Assembly (NCBI RefSeq): GCF_910592395.1
Contig: NC_088320.1
Location: 1,426,001 to 1,490,000, forward strand
Length of the DNA stretch: 64,000 nucleotides
Direction: 5' to 3'
From: Lineus longissimus
Lineage: Eukaryota; Nemertea; Pilidiophora; Heteronemertea; Lineidae
Part shown: piece by piece, positions 58,930-64,000 of the stretch
How the letters are laid out: the number at the start of each line of letters is the position of its first letter
Position numbering within the stretch: position 1 is the stretch's first letter
Notes under the pieces: generated by a model
The model's database searches: none
Told to the model about the DNA's origin: nothing
What the model saw: the letters and a program-made list of their open reading frames with translations, nothing else
Made by a program: the position numbers and the translations under genes

Positions 58930-59450
58930 AGGCCGCTAATACTAGTAGTAGGCGTAGTGAGACAAGAGTTGGCTCATTCAGTGATTCACTTGTTGTTGTC
59001 TGGCATACTAGCAATAGGTTTGAGTGGGTTAGGAGCTATTCTGTGTCTGAAATCATCCACTTTTTTCATAACTTCGACATCAGTGAAACAACTAACCATT
59101 ATCACAAACGAAGCATGCTGCGCGCGAGTGACCGAGGGTGAAGCATTCAGGCAACAGGCGCTGCATGACAGGCCTATCCCCCTTTTTATAGTTTTGTTTT
59201 TGTTATGGTTTATGTTGGTTTTGCCAGCTATTGGACACGTTTTGTTAATTAAATTCATAGCATCTTTGAAGCATCATCTCACTATGGTTGGGTTCTTGAG
59301 CCGCTGCCATATTCTTGCAACTTAATGGGCGGAAAGTGTGTTTTTAGAAGTGAAAATGAAACTTGACACAAATGCTAGAAACGCGGAGCTGCTACGCCAT
59401 CTATCCAACCGTCAAGAAAAGAAAAACACCAGACAAACACGAAGGACTTC
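58930..59450. other. Spacer upstream of 115-aa gene
   Basis: A plus-strand frame of 151 codons (58870-59325) has two hydrophobic patches but runs antisense over the first exon of the 115-aa gene and shows no family. Not called. Confidence 0.4.
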
Positions 59451-59910
59451 CGATTTATCAGCGTAATCTTTATCAAATTCGCATGATATTTGGTATTTTG
59501 GATAGCAAATGCATGCAAAAAAAATGTTTTGAATCACACATATGAACTTGTGGCATTCAGGGGTTGATTATGGTATAAAATCCAAATCTCCTCACGAAAC
59601 CAAGAAACTTCAAAAAAGTTGCCAATGCACTGCTGCCATCGATCATACTCAAGTGACACTATACGTCTGGTCTCCGGTCGTTTCGATTTATCAGCGTAAT
59701 CTTTATCAAACTCGCATGATATTTGGTATTTTAGATAGCAAATGCATGCCAAAAATGTGTTTTGAATCACACATATGAATTTGTGGCATTCAGGGGTTTG
59801 ATTATGGTATAAAATCCAAATCTCCTCACGAAACTTCAAAGAGTTGCCAATGCACTGCCGCCATCTATCATAAGCAAGTGGTACTATCCGTCTGGTCTCC
59901 GGTCGTTTCG
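59451..59910. repeat. Two-copy direct repeat of about 230 bp
   Basis: The segment starting CGATTTATCAGCGTAATCTT at 59451 recurs at 59684 (offset 233), each copy running through gaatcacacatatgaa, ggtataaaatccaaatctcctcacgaaac and tctggtctccggtcgtttcg. A local tandem duplication or two copies of a non-autonomous element; no coding role. Confidence 0.88.
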
Positions 59911-60184
59911 CCCCGTCACCCTTGTTCTTTTCGCCCCAGCCGTTTCGCTCTAAATCGAAGTCGTTGCAATTCGCATGCCAAACCACCAATGTTGTGCGTA
60001 TATACATCCTCAAAAGGAGGAGAATTTAGGACTGATATTCACCACCGATAAGTTGGAATGGATAAATGTCAAAGCCTTGAAGAAGACTGGGTTAAGGCAT
60101 TAGCAGTTACCAATAGAACAATTCCAACCAGACTAACTGTTGAACGAAGGATAACTATGAAGAATTAGTGTGATTTTAAATTTT

Positions 60185-60190
60185 TTTATT
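60185..60190 (-). terminator. Poly(A) signal of RPL23
   Basis: AATAAA on the minus strand about 20 bp past the RPL23 stop, giving the very short 3' UTR usual for ribosomal protein genes. Confidence 0.75.
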
Positions 60191-60209
60191 TTACAAGTTA
60201 AATTTACAG

Positions 60210-61898
<1,689 letters not shown>

Positions 61899-61909
61899 GT
61901 TGAATTTGT

Positions 61910-61918
61910 AAGAGGAAG
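61910..61918 (-). promoter_or_regulatory. 5' TOP motif of RPL23
   Basis: On the minus strand a pyrimidine tract CTTCCTCTT begins about 20 nt upstream of the start codon. A C-start followed by pyrimidines is the terminal oligopyrimidine signal through which mTOR/LARP1 control ribosomal protein mRNAs. Confidence 0.6.
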
Positions 61919-62465
61919 TTTGAAGTGCGCATGCGATGAAACGGGGTTACTTCCGTCCTTTCGAGGTCAAGGTCGTGTTGTGTGAATTTTCTTCGAGAAT
62001 TCCTTCCTTTTGATTGCTAATTACTCCATATTATGATGTATCGGTGACAAATAACTGTCGACTACCGATTAGTCCAGTAAGTGAAAATACAATGGTCTGA
62101 AAAACAGTCCTTATTTCGTTGCTAGTTCATAGAATTACATCATTTTTCCTCGACGAAGAAGTCACGTTTTAGCAAGCATACCATAGGGTCTACAATAGTT
62201 AACAATACAATACATTACATTGTATGCGATGCATGCATGCATCGCATACATGGTCGCATACATAGGTGATATAAGTGCTTAAAAAGTTCTCGTTCTGCCA
62301 TCATCTGCCGAAACTGGTCATTCTGGATGGATTGGATCAATAGGCCCTTTTCCAGACACGCCGGTACCACCTTATAGGCTTAGCCTACACCCATAACAAT
62401 TCATTTCAGTGCCACTGTCCTACTCTATTCCAGATACTGGTTATCCAATCTGAAACAACGCCATC
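61919..62465. promoter_or_regulatory. Bidirectional spacer between RPL23 and the 79-aa gene
   Basis: About 550 bp between divergent genes, GC-moderate near RPL23, with the 30-bp palindrome at 62221-62250. No TATA box is evident. Confidence 0.45.
62221..62250. repeat. Perfect 30-bp palindrome
   Basis: TGTATGCGATGCATG followed directly by its exact reverse complement, with no loop. A partial half copy (gtcgcatacat) follows at 62253-62263. Confidence 0.95.
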
Positions 62466-63070
62466 ATGTCAGCCACACGTCCATTACTGTTATCAGCTCA
62501 ACTATCCAGGAGTATGCCTGCTAAAGTGAATGCTCTAAAATCTTTCAGCCAGGTAAACATTCTACTTCAGGTTCATGCTTCATCACCGAGTCACTTACTC
62601 CTGCAACTTGACATTCTAATGTTGATGTCAGCTAGGTGCCACTATCCTAGTCATTGGTGCCTTGATTACAATAATTGCCATATCACCTGACTAGACTAGA
62701 GTGTAGTATTGTAGAACCTCCAAAACATATACCTTTGCCTGGAGGGCACCCTCTCAGTAGTGTTAGGGATACTAATTTAGTACCCAATTTCCAATCATCA
62801 TCAGTTTCATCTCTGTAATCAGGACATCTTGCTCTAAAAACAGCAAAACAAATCATCTACATTTATTCTGAAGCATCAAATTATGTCCTCGATCATACTT
62901 TACCTTCTCTTTTCCAGTCGTCAGTTCATGAACCACCCTGCAAGTCTATGTTCAACAAAACCCTGATCTTCTTATCCATCGCCGGCATTGGGATGTCCGC
63001 TTTCAGCACACGGCAATTAACACTGTGTGATAAAACAAAGACTGCAGCAATAAAACCAACCAAAAGTTGA
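62466..63070 (+). CDS. Unrecognised 79-aa protein, possibly mitochondrial
   Basis: Exons 62466-62552 and 62918-63070 join in phase 0, with donor CCAG followed by gtaaac and acceptor tttccag, to 79 aa. The N-terminus (MSATRPLLLSAQLSRSMPA) has Arg, Ser and Leu and no acid residues, the pattern of a mitochondrial presequence. Residues about 41-56 form a single hydrophobic segment (TLIFLSIAGIGMSAF), followed by a basic C-terminus. The size and layout recall small inner-membrane accessory subunits, but no named family is recognised. It is divergent from RPL23 about 570 bp away. Confidence 0.55.
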
Positions 63071-63812
63071 TGTTGCTTACAGGAACTTAGTAAAACAGAA
63101 CAAAACTCTGATTTTCGAATGCATACATCTTAACCCCTGGGCACTAAAGGCAATTTTGAACTCTTGACAGGACTAGTATTGTTTTGTTTTTGGTCAAGTT
63201 GCCTTTATTTTCTTTGGGTTGAGATGGCACTGATATGATGAAGCCGAAGAAAAAGTGTTCAGAGACATTGCTTGAGTGCGTCAATGATATGTAGTACACC
63301 AAAAGTGTCCCAGGTGGCAGCACTGTATGGGACAACTGTCTGAAAATGGCAACACTGGATATTCCAACACATCTTATGCCTGTAGATAAGCTGTGCAGTA
63401 TTTCTATAAAATTGTAGGGTGTATCTTTGACCATTATTTCTTGATTCCTAATGCGAGTTGCAGTCGGTTTAGTATCAAAGCATTTGATCAGATTTGAGAA
63501 ATATTTTTCAACCACTTCATGAAGTTATCATTAAAACAAATTCAGTAACTTGCAAAGGAAAGTATGAATTAAAATTCTGGGTTTGATGATGGTTAAGTAT
63601 TTTGGATAACTGGTTTATTCAATCAAGCGGGCAATTGCGTGCGAAATTGAAAAATTCCTGTAAAGTTTATTTCTTTTTTGTGAATAAAAAATACGTTAGT
63701 TATATTATCGTCATCAATATCAGTGTGTGGTTTCTTTTCCTTTTGTTGTTTTCTCTTCCAATCAGTATGGGCTCTTACTCTTACATGAGGGGATGACACA
63801 AATGCTTCTTGA
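63071..63812. other. Gene-free 3' flank
   Basis: No supported exon; a 123-codon minus-strand frame at 63144-63515 has no recognisable family. Confidence 0.45.
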
Positions 63813-63834
63813 CCCCCCCCCCCCCCCCCCCCCC
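63813..63834. repeat. Poly(C) tract, 22 bp
   Basis: Unbroken run of C; true length is likely uncertain in the assembly. Confidence 0.95.
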
Positions 63835-64000
63835 GACTTTGTACTCTTGGCGAGGTATATCTTTGACTCTGACTTTTGTATAAGTTGGAGAGTTGGGATG
63901 AGACAAAGTGTACCTGTATTGGAAAGGGCCAAAAACTTTCCACACAATGGTCATTTCATGGAATCATTTAGGTTGTAACAGTTATCAACCTTCCAAGACT

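Noticed and set aside
58870..59325. Plus-strand frame of 151 codons with hydrophobic stretches
   Set aside because: Antisense to the first exon of the 115-aa gene, no family features, no splice or promoter support.
59534..60013. Minus-strand frame of 159 codons with an internal repeat
   Set aside because: It lies wholly in the duplicated 230-bp repeat, and its repeats come from that duplication.

Overview
This is a eukaryotic, animal window. The coding regions are multi-exon with GT-AG introns, there is one Pol III tRNA gene, and much of the rest is AT-rich non-coding sequence, tandem arrays and old mobile-element relics. Several proteins are clear bilaterian orthologs: ATF2/ATF7, JAZF1, a doublecortin-like kinase (DCLK), MCM6 and ribosomal protein uL14/RPL23. 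The frequent TACATGTA-type words, the element with GGTGAGCT ends and a CGT-triplet tract, and an aerolysin-fold gene suggest a marine invertebrate, perhaps a lophotrochozoan. That taxonomic guess is inference.

Layout: 1.1-4.6 kb (minus) a secreted sushi/CCP plus PAN/apple-like protein; 5.35-9.28 kb (plus) ATF2/7 with its poly(A) signal near 10.52 kb; 14.8-17.3 kb (minus) JAZF1 with a long probable 3' UTR; about 20.8-21.4 kb (minus) a doubtful acidic protein; 22.1-38.4 kb (plus) a DCLK kinase gene with a 2 kb charged central exon and possible alternative first exons; 40.1-42.5 kb two repeat blocks; 42.9-48.1 kb (minus) a complete 14-exon MCM6; 49.1-54.9 kb (plus) an ETX/MTX2 (aerolysin-like) protein with an inferred upstream promoter and untranslated exon, and a tRNA-Phe(GAA) inside the inferred intron; 55.8 kb a 21-bp minisatellite; 57.9-58.9 kb (minus) a 115-aa unrecognised protein; 60.2-61.9 kb (minus) RPL23 with a 5' TOP motif; 62.5-63.1 kb (plus) a 79-aa, possibly mitochondrial protein.

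Splicing was checked by reading frame. The summed exons give 604 codons plus stop for ATF2/7, 349 for JAZF1, 1039 for DCLK, 816 for MCM6, 140 for RPL23, 115 and 79 for the two small genes, with every junction in phase. The exception is the sushi gene, where one donor is unresolved.

The genes do not form an operon or shared pathway. Several are head to head: sushi/ATF2, the doubtful gene/DCLK, MCM6/aerolysin-like, and RPL23/the small gene. The most unusual items are three candidate DCLK first exons that all end in the same phase, a GC-AG intron in the DCLK kinase domain, a long extra C-terminal tail on JAZF1, and an aerolysin-fold protein with no signal peptide behind a CRE/TATA promoter. I did not find convincing evidence of a wholly new multigene system.
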